DNA of 64,000 nt from Trachythela sp. YZ-2020. Taxonomy: Eukaryota > Cnidaria > Anthozoa > Malacalcyonacea > Clavulariidae. Where the stretch lies: NCBI GenBank assembly GCA_016169945.1, contig JADLSH010000388.1:62001-126000 (forward strand), in the 5' to 3' direction. This document shows positions 33,250-44,279 of this stretch, one piece after another (the stretch's first letter is position 1; each line of letters opens with the position of its first letter). The notes beneath the pieces are model-generated. The model made no database searches. It was given only the letters and a program-made list of their open reading frames with translations, and had not been told where the DNA came from. The position numbers and the translations under genes are program-made.

Positions 33250-34583
33250 AGTTTTATTAGTACTTGCGATTTCAAAGTGACTATATCACTTGGTGTTGTC
33301 GGAATTCGCCGTCCGTAAATTAAGCATGAAGGAGTAAGGATAGAAACACCTTCCTCTTCGTCGTAAACGTATGTTAGCGTTCTACTGTTCAGAGTAGATT
33401 CAATCTCAACGAGAACTGTTCGAAGTTCCTCAAAGGTGAGAGACGTACGGCCCAAGTGTTTCTTTAAACATCTCTTCACACTTCTGACTAATCGCTCCCA
33501 AAATCCACCATGCCAAGGCGCCTTTTCCGTTATAAATTCCCACGTAACACCTTTATCGGTTAAGTAGCGTTGAACATTCGCAGCACGAGGGATGTTTTTC
33601 AACTCCTTGGCAGCAGCCTTAAAGGACTTGGCATTATAGGATATAAGCTTTCGTGGTAATCCCCGTCGACTTGTAAAACGACGGAATGCTTCTAGAAATA
33701 GCACGGCAGTCATGCTCTTGACTAACTCTAAATGAACCGCGCGGATCGATGCACACGTGAATAAACATATATAACATTTCTCTGTTTTGTCGTTCTCGGA
33801 TGCTAGCATGGGACCAGCGAAGTCAAGTCCGGTGTTGGAAAATGGTGGCTCGTCACTAACACGACTTTCTGGGAGCGCTGGAACCGACGGGGTAGAAAAT
33901 GATTTCCCTTCTATCTTTTTACATATAACACATTATCGAACGACACGTTTAACAGCTTCTCTTCCTTGAACGACCCAATATTTCTCTCTTATACGATTAA
34001 GCTTTTCACGTATACCGTTATGATGTACGTTCTCGTGGGCTTCGATAATTTCTAACTCCGTATAGCGATGTCTCGACGGTAACAAAATAGGTCTCTTAAC
34101 TTCGACCGGTAATTCAGCGTTATCGAATCTACCTTGGTATCTAATTAACTCGTCTTCATCAAGAATTAAGTTCAGTTGGTTAATAAGTTGATTTTTCTCT
34201 TTACCCATCTTTAAGAGTTTACACTCCGTTTCAAACGCAGTAGACTGCACGCTCTTCAACCATAATATGTTGGCCTCCAACAAATCCGTTGCATTGAGTT
34301 GCACTGCTCGATTCTTACGCGTATGTACTCTCGCTTTGTCTTTCATTCGCTTTACAAACAACAGTACTAACGCCGTAACCCGCAATAATTTCGTCTTCGA
34401 GCTGTAACGGTTGCAGTCTATGATAGCCTCGATGTTGACCTTTGCCATGTCGTCTTCCTTATCCGTGTTCTGTGCAGGTGTTGCTAAAACGTGTGTCGAT
34501 TTAATAGGATGTTTCACGACCTCTTCGCTCGTAATCTCCTTCGTTTCTACCGTTTGCGGACAATCCGCATCATAATTATACAA
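33246..34583 (-). pseudogene. BEL/Pao integrase, stops and a lost catalytic Asp
   Basis: The zinc-binding part (HRYTELEIIEAHENVHHNGI..) ends in an in-frame TAA (33933-33935) just before the CVIC half of the finger. The core follows in the same frame: TGLDFAGPM carries the first Asp. The second, normally in a DNAK motif, reads SYNAKSF, so Asp is replaced by Tyr. The Glu lies in APWHGGFWERLVRSVK. DDE integrases need all three acidic residues, so this enzyme is dead even apart from the stops. It is in frame with the RT block upstream apart from a stop at 34716-34718. Confidence 0.87.
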
Positions 34584-34715
34584 AAAATCAGGACCTTTCT
34601 ACCAATGAATTTCGTTAGTTATCTCTGAAGCGTTTATCCCACGGGAAGGAAGATCCGCAGGATTCAGCTTACCCGGACAATGTCGCCACGATTTCTGGTT
34701 CGTCAATTCACGGAT

Positions 34716-36683
34716 TTATTTGACTCGACTCATCACGTACTGCTTCCACGGCTTGTTGTTTTTAATCCAGTATAACACCGTCATAGAATCGATCCAATAA
34801 ATTATCATCACATCCTCTGGTAATTTCAAGGCATTCTTTACAGTCACAGCGAGTCGTACTAGAACGTTCGCACCGAGTAGCTCGAGTCTAGGAATGCTTT
34901 GCCTTTGCAAAGGGGCAACTCTCGTTTTCACCGTAACCAAGTTCACATTGATGTGACCATCAGCATAGCTCGAACGAATATAGACTGCAGCAGCATATGC
35001 TGTGTTAGATGCATCACTAAAGCAATGAAGTTGTATCGTCCTCGACAGGCCGTTAATTTGAAAATAGCATCGCGAAACATGCACACGATTTAAATACTCG
35101 AGTTTGGAAGTTAACATGCTCCATAAATTCAAATGTTCGCCGCACAATTCATTGTCCCAATTGACATTTTCGGTACAGAGAACTTGAAATAACACTTTCC
35201 AACGTACAACAAATTGGCTAAGGAATCCAAGAGGATCAAAGATCTTGCCAATTACCTTCAACAAAGATCTTTTCGTAGCAGGCAGGGCCTTCGCTTCGTA
35301 AACAAGATCGGTAAAATCGAATTCTATCTCATCAGAAGACTTGTTCCAAATAGAACCCAATACTTTAACATTATTATTGGCGACGTTAATTGAATTTCCC
35401 GTGACTGCTTCGGAATAAGATTGATCATCTTCGACGACACTGTGACTCGAGTGTTTTGGTAACGCCTTGGTAGGTATTTGCGTTTCTGGTAACCTGTCTT
35501 GTAGGCTGCTGGAATTCGTATTCCATTTTCGAAGGTTGAATGCACCCGCCTTCATAACTGCTTTGGCATTAGAAGCCAATTCAAACGCTTCCTCTTCATC
35601 GTTAGCACCGGAGACAAAATCGTCTACGTAGAACGAATTCTTCAGAATTTCGATCAGTTCAGGATTGACTTCTTTCTGTGTGTCAAGATGATGGCGTATA
35701 GTTGAACCCAATATGGCCGGAGATGGTCTTAGTCCAAATACTAATCTTGTAAATCTTAACTGCAGAATCTCTGAGTTCAGGTCCTTCGGATCCTTTAACC
35801 ATAGAAAGCGTAACAAATCTCGATCGGATTCACTTACAGCAACCATTAAAAAAGCCTTCTCTATGTCTGCTGTTAGACCAATATTATGCCATCTAAACTT
35901 TACTAGCATATCGAGCAACTGTGGTATGAAATTTGGCCCTACTTCTAGGCAATCATTTAGAGAATACTGTCTGTCCGGCGTCTTTGCAGAACCATCGTAA
36001 ACAACACATAGTTTGGTTGTATCATGATCGGATCGAACGACAGCACGGTGCGGTAAGTAATGGACCCGGTCCAAATTTGGTTTATCATCTTGATTAACTT
36101 CCTCGATTATACCATTTTGTAACTGTTCACGAATAATTCCATCATACTCACATAGTAATTCCGGTTGGCTTAGTAACTTTCGCTGCAGTGACTTGAGTCG
36201 TTTAACACACAAGCCAAAATCACTTGATATTTGAGGTGTTTCCTCCTTCCATGGTAGATCAACTTCGTATCTGTCGCCGTTAAATCGAACACTCTCGTTG
36301 AATGTTCCAGTTGATTCATACGATTCTGTACAACCCTTTATTCCGACAGACTCCGTTTCCCAAAATTGCTTTAATGTGTTGACAACTTGATCCTCGCTGC
36401 TTTCAAATGGACTTCGAGAACTTCCAGAAATTATCAGGTTTGTTGCGGTCGTAGATTCTCTTTCGTCGTTGTTAGTCGGTCCGGATAAAAGCCATCCAAA
36501 CACGCCATTAATTGCTACCGGACCGGAGTCTCCTCGAACTACTTCATCTCCCAAAATGTCCCAGTAGTGGTCAGAACCTATGAGAATGTCTATAGGATCT
36601 TCCGCATTAGATTTATCGGCTAGTTGCATTCCTTTGAGGTGGGGATGATCTTCAATGTTAATGGTTGCAGATACTGGGAACAA
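34716..36683 (-). pseudogene. BEL/Pao protease end, reverse transcriptase and RNase H
   Basis: 655-codon open block. Residues 1-70 finish the aspartic protease (IDILIGSDHYWDIL, GVFGWLLSG). RT motifs follow: LTADIEKAFL near residue 273 and YVDD at 352-355. The Pao-type RNase H has Asp in CFSDASNTAYAA near 556, Glu in RLELLGA near 601 and Asp in YWIDSMTV near 631. Catalytic residues all look intact. It starts after a frameshift from gag-protease and ends at a stop in the linker to integrase (GAA to TAA-type change in an otherwise continuous frame). Confidence 0.92.
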
Positions 36684-38413
36684 ATGGTTGGAAAGGTTAG
36701 GGCATTAATCGTCACCTCTTCATTGTTGCTTGTGCATAGCTTTAGCTCTAGTAATTCACATTTCTGTCTTCGAAACTTGCTTTCACCACATGTGTTGAGA
36801 TGGATGGTTTCAGTTCTTCGCGATTTGAGACCGAGCTTGGACTTGAGATTGTTACTAACATAGGATCTTTGGCTCCCACTATCAAATAAGATTTTAGCAG
36901 GAACCGCTCTTGAACCATCATCACTGATAGCAGTCGCTGTCGCCGTTTGAAGCATGACACCCCCATTAGTTTTTACACTTGCGGTTGTAGTTGTTTGCGT
37001 TTGAAGCGTAGCACTTGTGGACGGTTGTTGGCTCGCGCTTGCAGGTGTTGTTGCAGGGTTAAAAGGTTGAGTTTCGGGATTCAGAACGCCGGGTGCTGAC
37101 TTCTCTTGTAAGGATTTCTCGCAAATTGATTGGTGGTGACTCCCTTGACACCGACGGCCCGATGTTTTCGGCTTACACTGGACACTAATATGACCACGCA
37201 CAAGACACACAAAACACCTTCGATCCTTTCGTAAAACTTCTATTCGCGCAGATCGATCACGAACTTTCTCACAAGAAGCTGAGAAATGCTCACCGCCACA
37301 ATAGACACATCGAAATTTTGATTTATGAGAACCATCGTTAACAACTAGGGCTGACGCAGACGGGGATCGGTTATCTCGAGACTGATATTTTGGTTTTTCA
37401 CTACCAACCACTTTAACACCTTCACTCATTTCCCGTGCTTCCACTTCATTTCTGATTATATCTAACAAATCTGAAATCTCCCAGACCTCTTTAGATGTTT
37501 TTCTAGCAATTTGAAGGCGTATATCTTGGGGTAATTTCGACATCACAATCGGAATTAATAAACTGCCATACTGGCTTGCTTGAACACCAAGTGCCTCAAG
37601 TCCTCGAATATTAACCCAAATCCGATCGTATACAAATCGTAACTGGGAAGCCTTCTCCCCAGTAAAAGAAGGGATTTTCAGGAGCTCGTCCATGTGAGTT
37701 GAAATTACAAGCTGGGGATTTACAAACCTTTGTTGCAATAAATCAATAGCCGCTTGATAATTTTGATCTGACAGAGCCAAACCTGCTATGGAACGCTTTG
37801 CTTGACCTTCCAATAAGGAATTTAAATTATTGAACTTGTCTATGCTGGTTAAAAACTGGTTGTTGTGTACGGCACTAGAAAAACTGTCCCAGAATGTTCT
37901 CCATTGTGTTATGTCCCCTCTAAACTTTGGTAAGACAAGTTTTGGCAATTTCGATCGATTTTGAGGCAATGCTGTAACTAAATTGTCATTGCCAACGTTA
38001 CTAATCTGGGTTTGATTTGCTGTATCTACTTCTACAGACAGTGGACTAGGAGGGGATGGTGCCATGTTTGTTGTATTTATATCACTGGAACTTCCACTTA
38101 CTTCCGCCTGTACTTCCTGAATCGTAATCTGCTCTGAATTCTGCTGTGGCACTGACAATACTTCACTTGTGTCGTTCTGCAATAACTTCGTAGCCTTCTT
38201 CGTAGCCTCATCGTTAAGTACTTCGTTTATTTTTCGTTGTATGTCCAAAATTCCCGAATTAAGCTGTGCGGCTTCTTCGATCTCGCTCACAATATCGTGA
38301 ACATCGCATTCATTAACGATTTTTTCGTCCAAATCGCTAACAATTTTCGCCTTTCCGTTTAATAGCTCGGTTATAGTTCCCAATCGTCCTCGATCCAGCT
38401 GCTCTTCCTTCAA
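36620..38413 (-). pseudogene. BEL/Pao gag with zinc knuckles and start of protease
   Basis: 597 codons. The N-terminal helical region is followed by LPKLVLPKFRGDITQWRTFW, the gag core (DUF1759-like), then two zinc knuckles near residues 370-430: CVYCGGEHFSASC and CFVCLVRGHISVQC. The protease active site ILFDSGSQRSYVS is at about residue 511. The frame breaks near 36690, where the protease continues in the 34716-36683 block. Upstream of the first ATG the same frame is open back to an ACG at about 38522-38520, preceded by a stop; the ancestral start may have been there, changed from ATG. Confidence 0.92.
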
Positions 38414-38533
38414 AAGGTCTTGTGCTTCGTTCGTAAGTTTCGTTATTACGGCTTGATTGCCTCCTCGTACGGCACGAACCTCTTTAAATTCGTCTTTTCT
38501 TCGTTCATTTCGCTCAAATAACGTTTACAAAAA

Positions 38534-38551
38534 GCCCCACGTTGGGCGCCA
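38534..38551 (-). promoter_or_regulatory. Primer binding site, tRNA-Lys(CUU)
   Basis: Plus-strand GCCCCACGTTGGGCGCCA equals the 3' end of animal tRNA-Lys(CUU) including CCA. On the element strand it is the complementary 18-nt primer site, directly next to the 5' LTR with no gap. Confidence 0.9.
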
Positions 38552-38762
38552 TGTTATAAATATCGACTAATTCGCAAATAAAACAAATAAAAACACACAA
38601 AATCTCAGGATTTCGATTTATAACTCTTAAACTTTCGCTTCGTATTTTAACTTGTGCTCTCTGATCTATAATATCTTACTGGAATACTATTCATGTATAT
38701 TAAAGTGTCTTTCGAATGTTTATTACGACTACGGTATTGCGTAATATCAAACCTTCACAACA
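38552..38762 (-). repeat. 5' LTR of the BEL/Pao element (211 bp)
   Basis: TG..CA ended, flanked on the outside by CTTTT. It lacks the 31-bp segment present in the 3' LTR. Contains the element promoter by position; no TATA box stands out. Confidence 0.92.
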
Positions 38763-38850
38763 CTTTTACTAAGAAATGCCTCATGAAGTTCGATATTTTG
38801 AAATCTCGCCTAGTCTAATTGGTTAATTTTCTCACTAACTATCCGGCCTC

Positions 38851-39346
38851 CGGTGTGACCAGATTTAGCATAATTATGGTAGTTTAGCATAATTTTACCA
38901 TTTGAGGAAGGGATTTAGCATAATGAAAAATTTAGCACAATTTTAGCATAAAGTTACAGGATAAGCATTTGTGTATTATCATGATAAAATACCTCCTTTT
39001 AAAACCTTGAACGCCTTTTTTGAAGAAAAAAGCCTCAAAATCTGTGAGCCATCAAAAGCCAAATTAATTCCCTAGTCTTTTGTTCTTACTCGTTCTCTAT
39101 TGCAGCGACCATTTGGGAGGGCTTGCGGATGAAGCAGGCACTCGCTCTTTATTACTTTTATTACACATTAACAGCACTGTGGCTTGTTAAAGGTTGACAT
39201 TTAACAATTTAGCAAATTTAGATTAACCTTTTAAAGTAAATTTATACGGATTCCACAATTTACCCAAATTTAGCGTAATTTATCACAATCTAGCATAATT
39301 TGGCTGTCTGTTTAGCATAGGTGAATTTTAAAATCTGGTCACACTG
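38851..39346. mobile_element. hAT-like MITE with TTTAGCATAAT subterminal repeats
   Basis: Termini CRGTGTGACCAGATTT at both ends, inverted. Flanks CCGGCCTC (38843-38850) and CCAGCCCC (39347-39354) agree at 6 of 8 positions, a decayed 8-bp duplication. TTTAGCATAATT-type motifs repeat about four times near the left end and three times near the right end, as in hAT subterminal transposase sites. Confidence 0.78.
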
Positions 39347-39354
39347 CCAGCCCC

Positions 39355-40444
39355 TGTATTTAATTCGCAGTAATTTTGTTTACAAAAGCGCTCGGCCAAA
39401 GCTTCATAGAATTTGAATAAGAGAAAGCATTTCGCGTATCGGAATTCCATGCTCTGGTGGGAAATTAAAGTCTTCAATGCATCAAGTATAATGCAAATAA
39501 CTTAGCAATTCATTGTGAAATATTCATTATTATTTTCACGTCAAAAACTGCACACGGCTCGAAAGCTTGTCGTTTCTACTTTAAATATTTAGAATGACAA
39601 AACGTCTTAAAACGTCCAATATTTTTAAGCAAATGATGTTTGTTGCCGACAAAAAATTGTCCGTTGATTTGGGCCGGTATTTTGATCTCTGCTTTGCCAA
39701 AAATCTACAGATGGTATATGGAAATATTATGCAACTTAGTTCCAGCGTTATAAAGAATGCAGAAATAAATAGATGTACATGGTCAATTTATATCGTGAGT
39801 AAGATTTAAGCAAAGTTTCTCATTTGCATGTTTTAACTTTCTCGTTTCATCAATTGACATATTTGTTTGCTCTGGCTGTTTGCTTGATCTTAAGTAGGGC
39901 AACTTAAAGATATGTTCTGCATGTACGAATTATATACATCATACATTATGTAATTATAACGACAATAGTCTTAAAGTTGTGTTAAATCAGCTTAGTGTAA
40001 TAATTTTGCATTGAACTTCTCAAGCATTTGCATGTTGTGTATTTTATACCGTTTCGCGCGTTTTTTCCGGGCCTTGAATGTCAAATTCAAAAATTGGATA
40101 GGTTTTGAATTTTGAATTCAAGCCATATGGCTTTACCAGATTTTGAATTTTGAATTCAGGAAGTGAAATTGTTGATTTCAGATCTTGATTTAAATACCAA
40201 ACCGATTAAGAACAATAGAAAATGGATGTGGTAGGTCTATAATGTGAGGTCAAATATCGGGCAGGGGCCGGTTGTACGAAAGCATTAGGGTTACAGAGTA
40301 TAGCTTCACCCAAAATGTATATTTGGTTTTTATAAGCCTTGGCTTATGCCTTTAATTTTTAATATAGCAGACGCCTGCATTTACACTGGCCCGGGTACAG
40401 CAAAAAGCGCAACTACTAGTTTGGGGAGTGATAGAGAAGGGATA
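39355..40444. other. Stretch without a supported gene
   Basis: A plus ORF at 39594-39806 (MTKRLKTSNIFKQMMF..) ends beside a donor-like ATC|GTGAGTAAG and could be an exon, but I recognise no family. TTTTGAATTTTGAATTC occurs twice (40108, 40141). Confidence 0.3.
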
Positions 40445-41086
40445 TGGGGGTGTATAAAAAATAGGTAATCCAACTTTAGCATGTTATCGTGCGTTTATTA
40501 TTTAGTTTATATATTTACGTTTTTCATACCATTAAAGATCTGTCTTTTAGCTGTCAAATGATACGTTTTTTTGTATAATTGCGAGTGAAAATGGCCAAAT
40601 ATGATACGATTAACTAACAATTGCCGGTCGAAAACACATTTTTCAACCATTGGGAGTTGATTGCAAAGCTATTGTTTGCCTATTGAACTTACTCATTTCG
40701 GATTCAAGTATAAGAATTCCAATAATGATGGCTAACCCATGGGCTATTTATCAAGTCTTGATAAATTTATTGAAGGTTTAAATCGCCGTTTGCAGACTGA
40801 CCTGACAATTCTGAACGTTTCACAAATAGGCAACCATCATTTGTGTAAACAGTCGAAAAGTCGAAGGAAGTTTATTAAATTCCCAAAGATGCAGAAAAAT
40901 GTGATTTCGATCACTCTTTTTTCATCAGATCGGGTTGGGCCGTTCTTGATCGCAGTGGTACAAAAAAATGTCATTTGACAGCTAAATGCGTGATCTTTAT
41001 TTATGAGAAAAAGATAAATCTATGAACTATAAATATGATGCGCGCGATAGCATGCTAAATTTGGATCACCTTTTTTTATACCCCTG
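40445..41086. mobile_element. TIR element with about 130-bp inverted ends
   Basis: The left end GGGGTGTATAAAAAATAGGT..CCAACTTTAGCATG..TTAGCTGTCAAATGA returns inverted at 40965-41086 at about 75-80% identity. TA occurs on both sides (40443-40444, 41087-41088). The 642-bp length with no conserved ORF indicates a non-autonomous copy. The 79-codon ORF at 40739 spans the inner right arm and is not supported. Confidence 0.7.
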
Positions 41087-41179
41087 TATTATAAAACTGC
41101 AATAATTTTACAGCTGACATTTCGTATTAGTAGTATTAGAGTTATTTTTCGCGGAAGTATTCAGCGAGTTCTGTCGGTG

Positions 41180-41250
41180 GAGTGTAGGTCAGACCGTTAG
41201 AGCGTGCGCCTACGAGCTCGTGGATTAGGGGTTCGAATCGCGTTGATGTT
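41180..41250 (+). repeat. tRNA-like sequence, probable SINE head
   Basis: AGGTCAGACCGTTAGAGC resembles a tRNA D-arm/A-box, and GGGGTTCGAATC at 41229-41240 is a good B-box. Spacing of about 45 nt suits a Pol III promoter. Acceptor and anticodon stems do not pair convincingly, so a functional tRNA is unlikely. Confidence 0.45.
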
Positions 41251-41335
41251 TTGTTTCATTTTCACTTACATCTTAAAATTTATTTTCCAGGGTTGGGGGT
41301 GGAATCGGTGAATTTTAACTTTATCTATAGTCATT

Positions 41336-41434
41336 GGTATGGTATGGTATGGTATGGTATGGTATGGTATGGTATGGTATGGTATGGTATGGTATGGTAT
41401 GGTATGGTATGGTATGGTATGGTATGGTATGGTA
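41336..41434. repeat. Microsatellite (GGTAT)19+
   Basis: Nineteen perfect GGTAT units plus GGTA. On the minus strand it is (ATACC)n and directly follows a LINE 3' end ending in TAAAGTTTTACC, so it began as the retrotransposon's 3' tail. The ORF reading WYGMVWYGM.. is an artefact. Confidence 0.97.
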
Positions 41435-41500
41435 AAACTTTATTTAACTACGCTAACCTCCACAGCAAAAGCTGATTTCCAAGAGGGGTGTAGACGCGAA
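41435..41500 (-). mobile_element. LINE 3' end with hairpin and microsatellite tail
   Basis: Minus strand: CACCCCTCTTGGAAATCAGC, TTTTGCTGTGG, then AAATAAAGTTTTACC and the (ATACC)n tail. The same 3'-UTR pattern ends the LINE copies at 43690-43780 (tail ATAC) and 48945-49020 (tail AAAT). The copy is a very short 5' truncation. Confidence 0.65.
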
Positions 41501-41648
41501 TATTCAAAATTACATTAAAAATTACAATAGTTACACTAATTACAAAAGTAAGGCATACATAAATAAGAGATACAATTAAAGGTTTTGAATAAGATAAACA
41601 ATCAGGAAATTTTAATTAATTAATTGACTTAACCGGCCAGGTATCACA

Positions 41649-42012
41649 TTATACTTGCATTAAAGGCAATAAGAGATCGATTGGTCGGACAAAACCAGCT
41701 TGATCACCCAGAATTCGTTTCACATCATCATAAAATGAGCTTCTTCTTGTTTCGTACCGTTGAGGAATCTGAACATCTTCCATCAAGCAGAATTTCTCGT
41801 AATGCGACCATACGCTACCCATTTCATACACATGCCTCTCTAGTAAACCTTTCAGTATGCCAGCACATTAGTGTTTCAGGCTTGCGTTTATCCACCTTGT
41901 TCATTCTTCTGTGAAAGTTCACCCAGTACTTCAGATGATATTTCCCTTCAGATGCCACAAGATCACTAATGTTTGCCATCATAACTCGCGTAACCAGGTC
42001 ATGTTGTGCCAA
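41649..42012 (-). pseudogene. Fragment of a transposon-associated hypothetical protein
   Basis: Two minus blocks in different frames. One reads MAQHDLVTRVMMANISDLVA, EGKYHLKYWVNF; the next reads YEMGSVWSHYEKFC, RRSSFYDDVKRILGD and FVRP. The order and the KYH motif recall an uncharacterised protein family that recurs as repeats in cnidarian genomes. A frameshift near 41828 joins them. I assign no function. Confidence 0.4.
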
Positions 42013-42207
42013 ATAATTATTTTGTTGGAAAGCGCCATTGTCTATACTTTATGCATATGTAGAAGATTTATGTAGAAGATTTAATATAAGTGCTGCAATT
42101 GTATACTATGATTTTGTATTAATTAACTTGAAAATGCGTAGCTGAAACCTGAATACGAGCTTGAATAGATCTTCAATATTTCAGTGTTTACCGTTGGAAA
42201 AAGCGTA

Positions 42208-42579
42208 GCCTGCGTGGCCGGCCCTCGTTGGAGCGAAAAAAAAGAACGGGGAATGAAGGCCTGCAAGAAAACCCAGGTTTCGTTACTAAACGCCGTTCAA
42301 TTTTTGAACGTAGAATTTGATTGGTCAACACCAAGAATTAATTGACATGTTTACGCCCACGGGAATATATTACAACATTTCTTCGTCTTGATTGACATGT
42401 TTATGCACAAGCGAAACATTTCCTTCGGTTCGGGGTTTTTCCTGTGGTCCAGCTGCGTTTTTATTGGTCAACTTTAATGAGGCTTTATTAGGGTGTTTGG
42501 TCACGAAAGCCGGGTTTTCTTGCAGGTCCTCACTCCCTGTTCTTCTTTTCCCCTCCAACGAAGGGCCGGCCAAGCAGGC
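42208..42579. mobile_element. 372-bp MITE with about 75-bp TIRs
   Basis: GCCTGCGTGGCCGGCCCTCG..TTGGAGCG..GGCCTGCAAGAAAACCC at the left is matched inverted at the right with about 85% identity. TA lies on both sides (42206-42207, 42580-42581). ORFs on both strands are by-products. Confidence 0.75.
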
Positions 42580-42612
42580 TAGAAAGAGCCTAACGTTTCT
42601 TAGATGAAACAA

Positions 42613-43136
42613 ACAAACTTGACAAAGCTATCATGAATGCAGAGTATTTAAACATGAAATTCTAATAACACTATAAAGCATGCTTTGTTAAGAACAACGA
42701 GATACTGTACCGCCAATGACATTTTCAGCTGTGCGGGATAGTTTCGATGTTTTCAGTCGATAGTCTATCTCATGCAGTCACATTCTATGGAAACATTTGT
42801 TTGTTTTGACACAAAAGTCGCTTTGACACACGCTGCGCCTGGAGCTAACTTACAAAATAGAAGGTGCATGAGGGTTTCAGAGAACAACAAAGCAACAGAA
42901 TACAAAAGAATACCATAGAACATAAGAGTCTAAAAATACTAAATGCTCCAAATTCGTGACGCGTGGTCCAAATCAGTCAAAATTTAGGGGTAGATAACAG
43001 AAATGTTAAATATTAAATGGCAAAGTTCGTTTTTTATGGTTTTTATCGGACGAGAGATCCATTGATAAATTCAATTTTGATTTAAAACAAATTAGCGAGG
43101 GTTCCATCTGCAGCACCATCCTACTAAAACTAAGTA
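42613..43136. other. Gene-free stretch
   Basis: No repeat ends, ORF or RNA signal recognised between the MITE and the LINE fragment. Confidence 0.45.
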
Positions 43137-43224
43137 CATGATCATTGAATCGGCATATAATCTTACTAATAAAGTTCAAGACTATCCTGTGTTCTTGAAC
43201 AACAAACCTCTTAGTGGAACTAGC

Positions 43225-43602
43225 TCGGCTAGACTCGCACTAAATCGTGCGGCAAGAATAATTGCCGGCGTAAGTTACGAAATTGATTCTGCTGACGTTC
43301 TTGAATCTCTTGGTTGGGAAACTTTAGAAAGTAGAAGACAGAAGATGAAGTCCATTCTTCTGTATACAATTCTAAATGATTATACTGCTTCCAAATTGAA
43401 AGAGTCATTGATTGGGAGTAGTTTAACACATGCGAACTATAACTTGAGAAATAGCAATACTGATGTAGCTCTCCCGAAACCGAGAAGGGAATTCCTAAAA
43501 AAAAGTTTTAAATACATCGGGGCAAAGCTTTGGAACAGCCTTTCTCGGGAAGCAAAAGAGGCACAATCTATTTATATTTTTAAAGAAAATATTAATAATT
43601 AA
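43225..43602 (+). pseudogene. LINE reverse transcriptase C-terminus (CR1/Jockey type), 5'-truncated
   Basis: RLALNRAARIIAGVSY.. onward, with ADVLESLGWETL, YNLRNSNTDVALPKP and KKSFKYIGAKLWNSL, is the region after the RT thumb in CR1/Jockey elements. The first ~30 codons of the open frame (from 43138) are unrelated flank, so the truncation point lies near 43200. After the stop a 3' UTR ends CGCCCCTCATGAAAACC..AATAAAGTTTTAC with a (ATAC) tail at 43763-43780. This short insert retains an intact frame, so it may be fairly young. Confidence 0.82.
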
Positions 43603-43889
43603 TATTACTATGCTAATGTTGGGTCACACCTCCTGTATTCTGTATTCTTGTAATTAGTTAATTTTTTCTTCTTTTTTTTTCTTGTAAATATATTGTACAT
43701 AAAAATGACGCCCCTCATGAAAACCAACGTATATGTTGATGAGGCTAGAAATAAAGTTTTACATACATACATACATACATGCGTGGATCCACGCGCATTA
43801 ACAAAACCGCAAGTGAAGTTTGAAGGCCCAGTTTTCACTCTTTCTCTATTTTAATCGAAATTTTAAGATATAAAACAACAATGTTTTTG

Positions 43890-44279
43890 TCATCTGTTTA
43901 ATGTGATAAAGAGAAGACTTAGAGATCCTGAGATCATAGTGAAAGGTATAGAGACGTGAAGCCAGGGACAATGATTGCCCTGCCGGAATCCGAGAGCGTG
44001 CAATGATACATGCTATGACTTGAGGCTGAACAACAACACTTGGTAGAAGATCAGAGAAGCACAAACTTAAAATAAGGATGTCCAATTTCTGCATTTCTTG
44101 GAATATAGATATTTTGCTTATCAGGAACATTACCAGTCCATTAGTTAGTCCTCCCAGAACAGCAAGAAGAGCGCTAAACACTGATGTTACAACAGCAATT
44201 TCCCACGGAATTGGACGGTATTCCCATTTATCTGCCCAATATTTTCTGTTGGCTCTACGCTTTCTGAACTCTTACTCAT
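43890..44279 (-). pseudogene. Rhodopsin-like GPCR fragment (TM1-TM3), frameshifted
   Basis: Minus strand. ATG at 44279 starts MSKSSESVEPTENIG; a frame change then leads to WEYRPIPWEIAVVTSVF and TM1 (LLAVLGGLTNGLVMFLI, with the conserved Asn in LTNGLV) and TM2 (LDILILSLCFSDLLPSVVV, with the conserved Asp in FSDLL). After IPAGQSLSL a second slip leads to TM3-like FTMISGSLSLLFITL, followed by a stop. Nothing past TM3 is present. Cnidarian genomes carry many intronless class A receptors; this is a decayed relative. Ligand class cannot be told. Confidence 0.68.

Larger units (their letters stand above)
32655..38762 (-). mobile_element. BEL/Pao LTR retrotransposon, full length, inactive
   Basis: Minus-strand element bounded by CTTTT duplications (32650-32654 and 38763-38767). 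LTRs begin TGTTGTGAAG and end TTATAACA. Order: 5' LTR, tRNA-Lys primer site, gag with two zinc knuckles, aspartic protease, reverse transcriptase with YVDD, RNase H, zinc-binding and core integrase, C-terminal domain, 3' LTR. Gag-protease-RT-RNaseH-integrase order with these domains is BEL/Pao. At least two frameshifts and several nonsense codons break the polyprotein. No envelope gene is seen. Confidence 0.93.

Noticed and set aside
34899..36863. Plus-strand ORFs across BEL/Pao
   Set aside because: Shadows of the minus-strand pol and gag frames.
41180..41250. Functional tRNA gene
   Set aside because: Good B-box but anticodon and acceptor arms do not pair; called a SINE head instead.
41251..41475. 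ORF with WYGMVWYGM repeats
   Set aside because: Pure translation of the GGTAT microsatellite.
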